Counted from the first letter of the stretch, positions 15,352 to 23,951 are shown. The stretch: 32,120 bases of DNA from Rhodospirillales bacterium (GCA_027315365.1 DAHUYF010000168.1:1-32120); one strand, 5' to 3'. Notes: generated by a model from the letters alone, not told the origin. Made by a program: numbers and translations.

Positions 15352-17133
15352 TCAGGCGAGATCGTTGAAATCGTCGAGCAGGCTGGCGATGCGCGCGTCG
15401 TCCAGCTGGTCCATGATGGCGCGGGCGCGGCGGGTGGCGGCGACGAGATCGAGCGCGCGCACGCGCTGCTTGACGCGGCCGATCTTGCCCGGCGCCATCG
15501 ACAGGTCGCGGATGCCGAGGCCGAGCAGCAGCGCGGTGAAGCGCGGATCGCCCGCCATCTCGCCGCACAGGCTGACGCCGATCCGCGCGCGCAGCGCCGC
15601 CTCGACGGCGAACTGGATGAGCCGCAGCACCGCCGGGTGCAGCGGGTTGTAGAGATGCGCCACCTGCTCGTCGCTGCGGTCGATGGCGAGCGTGTACTGG
15701 ATGAGGTCGTTGGTGCCGATGGCGAAGAAGTCGCTTTCGGCGGCGAGCGCGTCGGCGGCCAGCGCCGCGCCGGGGATTTCGATCATGACGCCGAGCGGCG
15801 GCGGCGGATCGGCGATCTTGACGCCGCGGCGCTTCAGCCGCCGCGCCACCTGCGCCAGCGCCTCGCGCACCTTGCGGATCTCGTCGACCGAGGAGATCAT
15901 CGGCAGCAGGATGCGCATCGGCCCCTCGGCGCCGGCGCGCAGCATGGCGCCGAGCTGAGCGTCGAGCAGGCGACGATCCCTGAGCGACAGCCGGATGGCG
16001 CGCAAGCCCAGCGCCGGGTTGGCGCCTTCGCCGCCCTGCATGTCGGCCAGCGGCGCGGCGAGCTTGTCGCCGCCGACATCGAGGGTGCGGATGGTCACCG
16101 GTCGCCCGCCCATGCCGCGCACCAACCCGCGATAGGCCTCGAACTGCTCCTCCTCGTCGGGCAGATCCTCGCGGTTCATGTAGAGGAACTCGCTGCGCAC
16201 CAGCCCCAGCCCCTGCGCCCCGGCGGCGAGCGCCTGCTCGAGCTCGCGCGGCAGCTCGAGATTGGCTTGCAGCGTGATCTCGACCGCGTCGCGCGTCACC
16301 GCCGGCAGACGGCGCAGCCGCGACAGCTGGCGCACCTCGCGCTCCAGCGTCTCGCGCAGCGCCTCGTAGCGGGCGATCGTCTCGCGCCGCGGGTTGATGA
16401 CGACGGCGCCCTCGGTGCCGTCGAGGATCACGGTGTCGCCGGGCGCGACCTGGGTGAGCAGCCCGGCGACGCCGAGCACCGCCGGCAGCCCGAGCGCCCG
16501 CGCCATGATCGCGGTGTGGCCCTCGGGGCCGCCCAGCACCGCGGCGAAGCCGGCGACGCGGCGCGGATCCATCAGCGCGGTGTCGGCCGGCGTCAGCTCC
16601 TCGGCGAGGATCACCGCGCCCTCGGCGACGTGCTGCAGGGCGGCGTAGGGCGTCTTGGTGAGATTGCGGATGAGCCGCGCGCCGACCACGCGGATATCCT
16701 CGCCGCGCGCCGCGAGATAGGCGTCGCCCATGGCGGCGAAGCGGTCGCCGATCTCGCCGATCTCCATCTGCACCGCGCGCTCGGCATTGACGCGCTCCTC
16801 GGCGATGCGGCGCGCGACGCCGCGCACCAGGCGCGAGTTGGTCAGCATGGCGATGTGCGCGTCGAGGAGATAGCCCATCTCCTCCGCCGCCGAATCCGGC
16901 AGCGCCGCCGCCTTGCCCTTGAGCTTCTTGAGCTGCTTCAGCGACGCCGCGAGCGCGCCGGCGAAGCGCTCGCGCTCGGCCTCGACGCAGTCGGCGGCGA
17001 CGCGGTATTCGGGAACGGCGATCTCGCCGCCGTCGCTGACGAAGGCGGGACCGACGGCGATGCCGGGAGAGACGCCGAGCCCGTGCAGCACGCGCTCGCT
17101 CCCGGGCTTGTCGGCGGCGTCGTCAGTCCTCAT
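15352..17133 (-). CDS. ptsP: Phosphoenolpyruvate-protein phosphotransferase (PTS Enzyme I)
   Basis: Enzyme I takes phosphate from phosphoenolpyruvate and passes it to HPr. The 593-residue protein begins near LHGLGVSPGIAVGPAFV without an N-terminal GAF domain, unlike EI-Ntr of enterobacteria. The phospho-His is in GGPEGHTAIMARALGLPAVLG (His206); the usual RTS before the His is PEG. C-terminal PEP-binding motifs follow: TIRTLDVGGDKLA, NPALGLRAIRLS, AIGTNDLIQYTLAIDR and SLCGEMAGDP with the active Cys523. It overlaps the HPr gene by 11 bases and is last in the operon. Naming as ptsP or ptsI is a matter of convention; the chain here appears regulatory. Confidence 0.94.
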   Translation of the reverse strand: MRTDDAADKPGSERVLHGLGVSPGIAVGPAFVSDGGEIAVPEYRVAADCVEAERERFAGALAASLKQLKKLKGKAAALPDSAAEEMGYLLDAHIAMLTNSRLVRGVARRIAEERVNAERAVQMEIGEIGDRFAAMGDAYLAARGEDIRVVGARLIRNLTKTPYAALQHVAEGAVILAEELTPADTALMDPRRVAGFAAVLGGPEGHTAIMARALGLPAVLGVAGLLTQVAPGDTVILDGTEGAVVINPRRETIARYEALRETLEREVRQLSRLRRLPAVTRDAVEITLQANLELPRELEQALAAGAQGLGLVRSEFLYMNREDLPDEEEQFEAYRGLVRGMGGRPVTIRTLDVGGDKLAAPLADMQGGEGANPALGLRAIRLSLRDRRLLDAQLGAMLRAGAEGPMRILLPMISSVDEIRKVREALAQVARRLKRRGVKIADPPPPLGVMIEIPGAALAADALAAESDFFAIGTNDLIQYTLAIDRSDEQVAHLYNPLHPAVLRLIQFAVEAALRARIGVSLCGEMAGDPRFTALLLGLGIRDLSMAPGKIGRVKQRVRALDLVAATRRARAIMDQLDDARIASLLDDFNDLA

Positions 17134-17434
17134 CGAAGCCGCCGCAGATCAGCTCGGCAAGCGCCGCGACCGCGCGCTCGGCCTCGGGACCGCTGGCGCG
17201 CAATTCGATGGCGGTGCCGGGACCGGCCGCGAGCATCATCAACCCCATGATCGAGCGGCCGGAGACCGCGGCGCCGTTCTTGGCCACCATGATCTCGGCG
17301 TCGAAGGTGTAGGCGAGCTTGACGAAGCGGGCGGCGGCCCGGGCGTGCAGCCCGCGCTTGTTGCAGATGGTGACGGTACGCCTGAGCGGCTCGGCGCTGC
17401 CGGCGCCCGGCGCCATGCCGTCGTCCCCGTTCAT
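17123..17434 (-). CDS. ptsH: HPr phosphocarrier protein
   Basis: Small phosphocarrier of 103 residues between Enzyme I and EIIA. The catalytic site NKRGLHARAAARFV has His30, and the regulatory-serine region GRSIMGLMML has Ser61, equivalent to Ser46 of Bacillus HPr and the target of HPr kinase. It has about 15 extra N-terminal residues (MNGDDGMAPGAGSAE) compared with E. coli HPr. The start overlaps the EIIA stop by 4 bases (ATGA). Presence of hprK in the same operon supports dual phosphorylation at His30 and Ser61. Confidence 0.95.
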   Translation of the reverse strand: MNGDDGMAPGAGSAEPLRRTVTICNKRGLHARAAARFVKLAYTFDAEIMVAKNGAAVSGRSIMGLMMLAAGPGTAIELRASGPEAERAVAALAELICGGFDED

Positions 17435-17838
17435 CCTCTGACGTCGGCGAGCAGCTGGGAGGCGACGTTGATGTATTTGCGTCCGGCCTCCTGCGCGCCG
17501 CGCACGGCGCTCGCCAGCGTCTCGCTCTGCCGCAGGCTGGCCAGCTTGATCAGCATCGGCAGGTTGATGCCGGCGATGACCTCGATCTTGGCCTTGTCCA
17601 TGACCGAGATGGCGAGGTTCGAGGGAGTGCCGCCGAACATGTCGGTGAGCAGCACGACGCCGTCGCCGGCATCGACCTCGCCGACGCAGCGCAGGATGTC
17701 CTGCCGCCGCTTCTCCATGTCGTCCTCGGGGCCGATGCAGACGGCGGCGATGTTGCGCTGCGGCCCCACCACGTGCTCGAGCGCGGCGACGAACTCGGCG
17801 GCCAGCCGCCCATGGGTGACGAGTACCATTCCGATCAT
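17431..17838 (-). CDS. PTS EIIA component, mannose (EIIA-Man) type
   Basis: A 135-residue cytoplasmic EIIA protein. The phospho-acceptor is His9 in MVLVTHGRLAAEFV, and VVLLTDMFGGTPSNLA is the characteristic EIIA-Man motif. No EIIB, EIIC or EIID gene is nearby, so it probably has a regulatory role. In related alphaproteobacteria such EIIA proteins link the phosphotransferase state to cell envelope, carbon or nitrogen control. AAAGGA lies seven bases before the ATG. It overlaps rapZ and the HPr gene by 4 bases each. Confidence 0.93.
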   Translation of the reverse strand: MIGMVLVTHGRLAAEFVAALEHVVGPQRNIAAVCIGPEDDMEKRRQDILRCVGEVDAGDGVVLLTDMFGGTPSNLAISVMDKAKIEVIAGINLPMLIKLASLRQSETLASAVRGAQEAGRKYINVASQLLADVRG

Positions 17839-18794
17839 GGGATGTCCTTTATCGGGCTGTCCGCCGCGACCATCGCCGCCGATTGGTCGAGGTCGCGGTG
17901 GCCGAGGCCGACCGGCCGGCCCTGGCGGCTGAGCCAGGCGGCGAGGCGCTCGGCAACGTAGACGGAGCGATGACGGCCGCCGGTGCAGCCGACGGCGATG
18001 GTGAGGTAGCTCTTGCCCTCGCTCTCATAGCGCGGCAGCAGCGGCCCGAGCCAGGCGCAGAGCCGTTCGAAGAAGGGCGCGAAATCGGCATCGGCCTCGA
18101 TGAACGCGCCGATGGCGGCGTCGCGCCCGGTGAGCGGGCGCAGCGCCGGCAGGTAATGCGGGTTGCGCAGGAAGCGCACGTCGAGCACGAGATCCGCGTC
18201 GCGCGGCAAACCATGGCGATAGGAGAAGGAGGTTACGAAGATGGTGATGCCGGGTGCGGCATCGAGTGCGAAATGCCCATGAAGCAGCCGTTTCAGATCC
18301 CCCGGGCTGAGGGCGGTGGTATCGATAACGAGGTCGGCGCGATCGCGCAAGGGGGAGACGCGGCGGCGCTCCAGCGCGATGCCGTCGGTCACCGGCCGGT
18401 CGCCGGCGAGCGGGTGGCGCCGGCGCGTCTCGGTGTAGCGCCGCACCAGCCGGTCGTCCTCGCAATCGAGGAAGACGATGCGCAGCTCGATGCCGTGCTC
18501 GGCCACCAGGCGGTCGAGCGCCGCCAGCAGCGAGCCGACGCCGAAATCGCGCGTCCGGACATCGACGCCGAGCGCCAGCGGCGGCCGCTGCGACGGCGCG
18601 CGCAGCAGATCCGGCAGCAGCGTCAGCGGCAGATTGTCGACCGCCTCGTAGCCCATGTCCTCGAGTGCCTTGAGCGCGGTCGAGCGGCCGGCGCCGGACA
18701 TGCCGGTCACCACCAGCAGGCGGCCGCGCGGCGGCGGCCGCACCGGCGGGCGCTTCAGCGCCGACGCGGCCTCGGGTGCGGCGGGATCGCTCAT
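17835..18794 (-). CDS. rapZ: RapZ family nucleotide-binding / RNase adapter protein
   Basis: A 319-residue P-loop protein. The Walker A region is VTGMSGAGRSTALKALEDMG, with Arg37 where Lys is usual. DNLPLTLLPDLL, FLDCEDDRLVRRYTETRRRHPL and the C-terminal AVGCTGGRHRSVYVAERLA are family hallmarks. In E. coli RapZ senses glucosamine-6-phosphate and guides RNase E to the sRNA GlmZ. In alphaproteobacteria its target is unclear. Its place between hprK and EIIA, with 4-base overlaps on both sides, suggests a shared role in phosphotransferase-linked envelope or amino-sugar sensing; that is inference. Confidence 0.94.
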   Translation of the reverse strand: MSDPAAPEAASALKRPPVRPPPRGRLLVVTGMSGAGRSTALKALEDMGYEAVDNLPLTLLPDLLRAPSQRPPLALGVDVRTRDFGVGSLLAALDRLVAEHGIELRIVFLDCEDDRLVRRYTETRRRHPLAGDRPVTDGIALERRRVSPLRDRADLVIDTTALSPGDLKRLLHGHFALDAAPGITIFVTSFSYRHGLPRDADLVLDVRFLRNPHYLPALRPLTGRDAAIGAFIEADADFAPFFERLCAWLGPLLPRYESEGKSYLTIAVGCTGGRHRSVYVAERLAAWLSRQGRPVGLGHRDLDQSAAMVAADSPIKDIP

Positions 18795-19228
18795 GATGCG
18801 GCAGAGAGCGCGCCGGGCGCGTGCCCGCGCAGCGCCAGGCGGAGCTTGGCCGTCGCCGAGGCGGCAAACGGCGCCAAGCGCAGCAGCGGCACGCGCACCG
18901 CCAGCAGCGTGCAGAACTCGGGCTCCGGCAGGCGCTCGACCGCGTCCGGCGCGACGAGATCGACGACCAGGCGGAGCGGCGCCGCGGCGATTGTCGGCAG
19001 GCCAACGATGCCGAGGCCGCGCACCTCCATCCGGCCGGCGATGGTCGCCGGCGCGCGCATCTCGAGCCCGGCGCCGACGCGCTCGAGTTCGGTCTGGTCG
19101 TCGGCGACGAGACGCGCGCCCTCGTCGATGAGGCGCAGCGCAAGATCGGACTTGCCGCTGCCGGACGGCCCCCGCAGCAGGATGCCGTCGCCGCCGAGCG
19201 CGACCGACGTGGCATGGACGCGGATCAT
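18791..19228 (-). CDS. hprK: HPr kinase/phosphorylase, short alphaproteobacterial form
   Basis: A 145-residue protein containing only the catalytic core. It lacks the N-terminal domain of the roughly 310-residue Gram-positive enzyme. Walker A is RGPSGSGKSDLAL with Lys26; LVADDQTELER follows, and the HprK signature appears as GRMEVRGLGIVGLP. It phosphorylates HPr on the regulatory serine (Ser61 here), and may remove it. It heads the hprK-rapZ-EIIA-HPr-EI operon. The ATG has no Shine-Dalgarno and sits very close to a candidate -10 box, so the transcript may be leaderless. Confidence 0.93.
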   Translation of the reverse strand: MIRVHATSVALGGDGILLRGPSGSGKSDLALRLIDEGARLVADDQTELERVGAGLEMRAPATIAGRMEVRGLGIVGLPTIAAAPLRLVVDLVAPDAVERLPEPEFCTLLAVRVPLLRLAPFAASATAKLRLALRGHAPGALSAAS

Positions 19229-19236
19229 GGCCGGTT

Positions 19237-19265
19237 TAGGTGCGCCGCTCGCGGCGCAAAGTCAA
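19237..19265 (-). promoter_or_regulatory. Candidate hprK operon promoter
   Basis: On the minus strand TTGACT (19260-19265) and CACCTA (19237-19242) are 17 bases apart. The -35 is a strong match, the -10 is weak. The -10 ends only eight bases before the hprK ATG, which would place transcription start at or next to the start codon. Confidence 0.38.
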
Positions 19266-19335
19266 TGCCCCGGCATTACCGGATTAATTTTAGCGAAATC
19301 GAAATCAACCAGTGGTTTGCCGGCATCGCGATACC

Positions 19336-19373
19336 CGCAACCGGTAGACAGGTCATGGTTGCTGCCGGTTGCG
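19336..19373. repeat. Inverted repeat between chvG and hprK
   Basis: CGCAACCGG (19336-19344) and CCGGTTGCG (19365-19373) are perfect reverse complements across a 20-base loop. This lies in the 171-base gap after the chvG stop. No T-run follows, so it may stabilise the chvG 3' end or act as a protein site. Confidence 0.45.
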
Positions 19374-19399
19374 CTTGCTGCACCGCACGCGGGTCGCGC

Positions 19400-21097
19400 T
19401 CAGCCCACCGGCAGGCGGACGGTGAAGCGCGCGCCGATGACGCGGCCGGTCGGATCGCGGCGATTCTCGGCGCGGATGGTGCCGCGATGCGCCTCGACGA
19501 TCTGCTTGGAGATCGAGAGGCCGAGACCGGAATGGGTGCCGAACTTCTCGCCGGCCGGCCGCTCGCTGTAGAAGCGCTCGAAGATCGCCTCGAGCTTGCC
19601 GTCGGGCAGGCCGGGGCCCTCGTCCTCGACGGTGATCACCACCCACGTCCCCTGGCGCAGCGCGGCGATGCGCAGCGCGGCGCCGGGCGGACTGAAGGAG
19701 AGCGCGTTGGCGATCAGGTTGCGGAACACCTGCACCAGCCTGCCCTCGATGCCGAGCACGGCGAGATCGCCCGCCGCCGTGCCGACCGGCCCGGGCAGCG
19801 ACAGCATGAGGCGCGGCGCGCGCTCGTCCGCCGTCTCCTGATGGACGTCGACCAGGGTTTCGAGCATGCGGCCGATCAGCACCGGCTCGAGCTCGACGCG
19901 CGAGAGTTCGGCGTCGAGGCGCGACGCGTCGGAGATGTCGGTGATCAGCCGGTCGAGGCGCTGCACGTCCTCGAGCACGACCGCGAGCAGCTTGCGCTGC
20001 TTGTGCGGATCGTCGACGCGCGCCGCGGTCTCGACCGCGCTCCTGAGCGAGGTCAGCGGGTTCTTGATCTCGTGCGCGACGTCGGCGGCGAAGCGCTCGA
20101 TCGCGTCCATGCGCGCCCAGAGCGCACCGGTCATCTCGCGGAAGGCGCCGGAGAGATCGCCGATCTCGTCGCCGCGGCGGGTGAAATCGGGGATCAGCAC
20201 CTGCCGGCCATGGCCGCGGCGCACGCGCTCGGCGGCGGCGGCGAGGCGGCGGATCGGCCGGCCGATGGTGCCGGCGAGATAGATCGACAGCAGCACGGTG
20301 ACACCGAGCGCGATGAGGAAGACCTTGAGGATCTCGAAACGCACGCCGCGCACCGCCTGATCGATCTCGGCGCTGTCGGTGGAGAGCAGCACCGCGCCCA
20401 GCACCTGGCGATAGCGCTGCACCGGCACCGCCACGCTCAGCATCAGCAGATTGCCGCCGCCGTCGCGCGCGCTGCGCACCGCCGAGGCGATGTCGCCGGC
20501 GAGCGCCGCCTGCACCTCCTGGTAATCGCCGGCGCTCTGCCGGGCGGCCTCGCGATAGGCGGGGTAGCGGCGCTCGCCCGGCAGCAGCGCCATCAGCCAG
20601 TCGTAGACCGCGGCGGCGACCTTCTCCGCCAGCGGCGTGTCGTCCGGCGGCGGCAGCTCGTTGATCTGCACCAGCCCGCCGGGGCCGCTGAGCGCGCGGC
20701 TGTCGGCGATGAGCTTGCCCTCGGCGTCGAACAGGCGGGCGCGGGTGTGCGTCGGCTCGACCAGGCGCTGCATCATCTGCCGCCCCAGCGCCGGCAGCAG
20801 CTGCTCGCCCTCGCCCAGGCTGTCGATCACCGCACCTTCGCCCAGCGCCGCGGCGAAGACCTGGCCCTGCGTCCTGAGCGCGTCGAGCTGCGCGTCGACC
20901 AGGCTCTGCTGGTATTCGCCGAGATAGAGCAATCCCAGCCCGAGCAGCCCCAGCGCCAGCACGTTGACGGCGAGGATGCGGCGGGTCAGCGGCGACAGCC
21001 GCCGGCGGCGGCGCGGCCGCGGCGCGGCGTCGGCCGCCGGCGCGACCGCCTCGTCGGCGGCCGCTTCAGCGGTCGCGGTAGCGATAACCGACGCCAT
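19400..21097 (-). CDS. chvG: ChvG-type sensor histidine kinase
   Basis: Inner-membrane histidine kinase, 565 residues from the ATG at 21097. An Arg-rich cytoplasmic start ([16 protein letters not shown]) precedes helix 1 ([20 protein letters not shown]), a periplasmic sensor domain of about 230 residues, helix 2 ([18 protein letters not shown]) and a HAMP linker. The H-box [17 protein letters not shown] has His342. The ATP domain has [33 protein letters not shown] and [18 protein letters not shown]. ChvG responds to acid and envelope stress in Rhizobiales. The chosen start overlaps chvI by 32 bases; the frame is open further upstream but that lies inside chvI. Confidence 0.92.
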   Translation of the reverse strand: MASVIATATAEAAADEAVAPAADAAPRPRRRRRLSPLTRRILAVNVLALGLLGLGLLYLGEYQQSLVDAQLDALRTQGQVFAAALGEGAVIDSLGEGEQLLPALGRQMMQRLVEPTHTRARLFDAEGKLIADSRALSGPGGLVQINELPPPDDTPLAEKVAAAVYDWLMALLPGERRYPAYREAARQSAGDYQEVQAALAGDIASAVRSARDGGGNLLMLSVAVPVQRYRQVLGAVLLSTDSAEIDQAVRGVRFEILKVFLIALGVTVLLSIYLAGTIGRPIRRLAAAAERVRRGHGRQVLIPDFTRRGDEIGDLSGAFREMTGALWARMDAIERFAADVAHEIKNPLTSLRSAVETAARVDDPHKQRKLLAVVLEDVQRLDRLITDISDASRLDAELSRVELEPVLIGRMLETLVDVHQETADERAPRLMLSLPGPVGTAAGDLAVLGIEGRLVQVFRNLIANALSFSPPGAALRIAALRQGTWVVITVEDEGPGLPDGKLEAIFERFYSERPAGEKFGTHSGLGLSISKQIVEAHRGTIRAENRRDPTGRVIGARFTVRLPVG

Positions 21098-21758
21098 AAA
21101 GGGTTTCGATCTGGGCGAAGCCGCCGTCGACCGCCTTGAACTTCTTGCGCAGCCGCTTGATGTGGCTGTCGATGGTGCGGTCATCGACATAGATGTGCTC
21201 GCCATAGGCGCCGTCCATCAGCTGATCGCGGCTCTTGACGTGGCCGGGACGCAGCGCCAGCGATTTCAGGATCAGGAACTCGGTCACCGTCAAATCGACA
21301 TTGGTGCCCTTCCAGCTGCATTGGTGGCGGGCGGGATCGAGCAGCAGCTCGCCGCGCTGGACGACCGGCTCGCTCTCGCCGCTGCCGCGCGCCAGCTCGC
21401 CGCGGCGCAGCAGCGCGCGGATGCGCTCGACCAGCAGGCGCTGCGAGAACGGCTTCTTGATGTAGTCGTCGGCGCCCATGCGCAAGCCCAGCACCTCGTC
21501 GACCTCGTCGTCCTTGGAGGTCAGGAAGATCACCGGCATCGCGCCCTGCTTGCGCAGCTGCCCCAGCAGCTCCATGCCGTCCATGCGCGGCATCTTGATG
21601 TCGAGGATGGCGAGGTCGGCCGGGTGCTGCGCCAGCCCGCGCAGCGCCTCGGCGCCGTCGGAGTATGTCCGCACCTGGAAGCCCTCGGCCTCGAGCGCGA
21701 TCGCGACCGAGGTCAGGATGTTCTTGTCGTCGTCGACGAGAGCGATGTTGTTCGCCAC
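21066..21758 (-). CDS. chvI: ChvI-type OmpR family response regulator
   Basis: DNA-binding response regulator, 230 residues from a GTG at 21758. The receiver domain has the acidic DDD at residues 9-11, phospho-Asp53 in [13 protein letters not shown], and Lys in [10 protein letters not shown]. The winged-helix domain ends with [34 protein letters not shown] and [10 protein letters not shown]. The frame is open further upstream, but the conserved N-terminus and GAAAGGCAAAGAG favour the GTG. It precedes and overlaps chvG. ChvI controls acid, envelope and exopolysaccharide genes and often neighbours pckA, which is also close by here. Confidence 0.94.
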   Translation of the reverse strand: MANNIALVDDDKNILTSVAIALEAEGFQVRTYSDGAEALRGLAQHPADLAILDIKMPRMDGMELLGQLRKQGAMPVIFLTSKDDEVDEVLGLRMGADDYIKKPFSQRLLVERIRALLRRGELARGSGESEPVVQRGELLLDPARHQCSWKGTNVDLTVTEFLILKSLALRPGHVKSRDQLMDGAYGEHIYVDDRTIDSHIKRLRKKFKAVDGGFAQIETLYGVGYRYRDR

Positions 21759-21780
21759 GGCTCTTTGCCTTTCACGCGAT

Positions 21781-21834
21781 GTCGCCACAGCGACTTTCGC
21801 CTTCCGGTATGGCGGCTTTGTGGCGACGCTGTGG
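21781..21834. repeat. Overlapping inverted repeats upstream of chvI
   Basis: GTCGCCAC (21781-21788) pairs with GTGGCGAC (21820-21827), and CCACAGCG (21785-21792) pairs with CGCTGTGG (21827-21834). The two pairings share bases and are mutually exclusive. The site lies 23 bases upstream of the chvI start codon, inside its leader or promoter, and may be an operator or an RNA switch-like fold. Confidence 0.4.
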
Positions 21835-21871
21835 CAGGCGGTGGCCAACTGCCTGTATACGCATCAAGGCC

Positions 21872-22648
21872 TCAGCTTTCCAGGAAATAGCGCGTCGGCG
21901 CGCGGCCCAGCGCGCGGCGGAACATGCTGGTGAAGGCGCTGGGGCTCTGATAGCCGAGATCGAGCGCCACCGCGGTCACCTTCTGCCCGGTGGCGAGCCG
22001 ACCGAGCGCCGCGACCAGCCGCACCTGCTGGCGCCAGGCGCCGAAGCTCATGCCGGTCTCCTTGCGGAAGAGCCGCGCCAGCGTGCGGCTTGAGGCGCCG
22101 ACGCCGGCCGCCCAGTCCTCGAGCGTGCGCTCGCTGGCGGGATCCCCCTGGATCGCCTCGCAGAGGCGGCGCAGCCGTCCGTCCGCCGGCCAGGGCAGAT
22201 GCAGCGGCAGCACCGGCAGCGCCCGGATCTCGTCCAGCACCAGCGCCATGATCCGGCCGTCCGGCCCGGCCTCGTCATAGAGCAGCGGCAGTTCGACCGC
22301 GCGCAGGATGAGCTCGCGCAGCAGCGGCGAGACGGCGATGACGCAGCATTGCCGCGGCAGGTTCAGGGCCGCCTCGGCGCGGATGTAGAGGGTGCGCATC
22401 GCCACGTCGCCCCAGCTGCGGATGGAGTGCTCGGTTTCCGCCGGCATCCAGACGGCGCGGTTGGGCGGCACCACCCAGGTGCCCTGGCGCGTCCACACCA
22501 CCATCACCCCCTGGGCGGCGAAGACCAGTTGCGCCCGGCGGTGGCGATGCGGGGCGACGCGGCTGCCGTCGGGGAAGTCCTTGGCCATGGCCGCGATCGG
22601 CCGCGGCACGTCCTGGTAGTCCTCTGGATCGGTGCTGCGGCTTGGCAT
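21872..22648 (-). CDS. AraC family transcriptional regulator with cupin domain
   Basis: A 258-residue regulator. The N-terminal cupin-like sensor shows VAPHRHRRAQLVFAAQGVM and NRAVWMPAETEHSI. The C-terminal double helix-turn-helix spans LEDWAAGVGASSRTLARLFR and VTAVALDLGYQSPSAFTSMF, ending GRAPTRYF. The frame continues upstream to a TTG, but the ATG at 22648 lies a plausible distance from a good promoter, which a start at 22702 would overlap. It is divergent from an MFS gene, an arrangement typical of a regulator controlling its neighbouring efflux pump (as NimR and NimT in E. coli). Ligand unknown. Confidence 0.9.
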   Translation of the reverse strand: MPSRSTDPEDYQDVPRPIAAMAKDFPDGSRVAPHRHRRAQLVFAAQGVMVVWTRQGTWVVPPNRAVWMPAETEHSIRSWGDVAMRTLYIRAEAALNLPRQCCVIAVSPLLRELILRAVELPLLYDEAGPDGRIMALVLDEIRALPVLPLHLPWPADGRLRRLCEAIQGDPASERTLEDWAAGVGASSRTLARLFRKETGMSFGAWRQQVRLVAALGRLATGQKVTAVALDLGYQSPSAFTSMFRRALGRAPTRYFLES

Positions 22649-22672
22649 GGGCGCTCGTGTCTGTTTCTCGAT

Positions 22673-22702
22673 ATAATATGGCAGACTAGCGCGAGCAGGC
22701 AA
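22673..22702 (-). promoter_or_regulatory. Candidate araC-type regulator promoter
   Basis: On the minus strand TTGCCT (22697-22702) and TATTAT (22673-22678) are 18 bases apart, a good housekeeping-type match. The stretch ATATAATAT is also AT-rich on the plus strand and could serve the divergent MFS gene. Confidence 0.5.
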
Positions 22703-22757
22703 CGACCGTCAGGATTATGTTTTTTCCGGGATGGACATTGCCGCCGGAGCCGGAGCC

Positions 22758-23951
22758 ATGGACAAGTCGCGCCTGACCGTCGCCTTCCTCAATCTCGGGC
22801 ACTTCCTCGACCATCTGGCGATGCTGATCTATGCCACCGCGGTGCTGGTGATGACCGGCCGCTTCGGCCTCTCCTACGAGGCGATGCTGCCGCTGTCGCT
22901 GGGGGGATTCATCGCCTTCGGCGGCGGCTCGCTGCCGGCGGGCTGGCTTGGCGACCGCTGGGGCCGGCGCAACATGATGATCCTGTTCTTTCTCGGATTG
23001 GGCGCGGCGCTGATGCTGACCGGGCTGGTCGAGACGCGCTGGCAGATCGTGGCCGGCCTCACCCTGATCGGCATCTTCGCCTCGATCTATCACCCGGTCG
23101 GCATCGCCATGCTGGTGAAGGACCAGGCCAGGGTCGGCCGCGCGCTCGGCTGGAACGGCGTCTGGGGCAATCTCGGCCTCGCCTGCGCCGCCTTCATCGC
23201 CGGCTGGTTCGCCGATCGCCTGAGCTGGCGCGCCGCCTTCATCGTGCCGGGCGCCGTCACGGTCGCCGCCGGCATCGCCTTCGCCCTGCTGGTGCCGCCG
23301 AGCGCGGCGCTCGCGGCGCAGCCGCGCAGCCGCGATCCCCGCCACCTGCCGGATGCGCAGGCGCGCCGGGTCTTCGCGGTCCTCGCGCTCGCCACCGCGT
23401 GCAGCGGCGTGATCTTCGCCGCCACGACCAACGCGCTGCCCAAGATCTTCGACGAGCGACTGACGGCGCTGGCGCACACCACCGCCGGCATCGGCACGCT
23501 GGTCTCGGCCGTCTATGTCGTCGCCGCCATGGCGCAGCTCGTGGTCGGCCAGCTCATCGACCGCCACTCGCTGCGCGTCGTATTCCTGGTCCTGGCGCTG
23601 CTGCAGGTGCCGCTACTGGCGCTGGCCGGGCTGCTGAGCGATTGGGCGATGCTGCTGGCGGCGGTGGCGATGATGTTCGTCATCTTCGGCATCATCCCGA
23701 TCAACGACGCCATGGTGGCGCGCTATGCGCATGAGAGCTGGCGCTCGCGCGTCTACGCGCTGCGCTACGTCGTCTCCTTCGGCGCAAGCCTGCCGGCGAT
23801 CCCGCTGGTGGCCTATCTCCAGCCCAAGGCCGGCGGCTTCGTGCCGCTGTTCGGCGTGCTCGCCGCGATCGCGCTGGGCACGCTGGCCGCCGCCCTGCTG
23901 TTTCCCGGCGGCGCCCGCAGCGCGGCGCCGGTGCGCGCCGCGGCGGAGTAG
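22758..23951 (+). CDS. MFS transporter
   Basis: A 397-residue multi-spanning membrane transporter with about 12 hydrophobic helices. The major facilitator signature in the loop between helices 2 and 3 is GWLGDRWGRRNMMI, and GQLIDRHSLRVVF is the repeat in the second half. LNLGHFLDHLAMLIYATAVL near the start resembles fosmidomycin-resistance-like exporters. An upstream ATG at 22731 adds nine residues (MDIAAGAGA), but GGAG five bases before 22758 makes this start better. Divergence from an AraC regulator suggests regulated efflux of a small molecule. The substrate cannot be told. Confidence 0.88.
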   Translation: MDKSRLTVAFLNLGHFLDHLAMLIYATAVLVMTGRFGLSYEAMLPLSLGGFIAFGGGSLPAGWLGDRWGRRNMMILFFLGLGAALMLTGLVETRWQIVAGLTLIGIFASIYHPVGIAMLVKDQARVGRALGWNGVWGNLGLACAAFIAGWFADRLSWRAAFIVPGAVTVAAGIAFALLVPPSAALAAQPRSRDPRHLPDAQARRVFAVLALATACSGVIFAATTNALPKIFDERLTALAHTTAGIGTLVSAVYVVAAMAQLVVGQLIDRHSLRVVFLVLALLQVPLLALAGLLSDWAMLLAAVAMMFVIFGIIPINDAMVARYAHESWRSRVYALRYVVSFGASLPAIPLVAYLQPKAGGFVPLFGVLAAIALGTLAAALLFPGGARSAAPVRAAAE

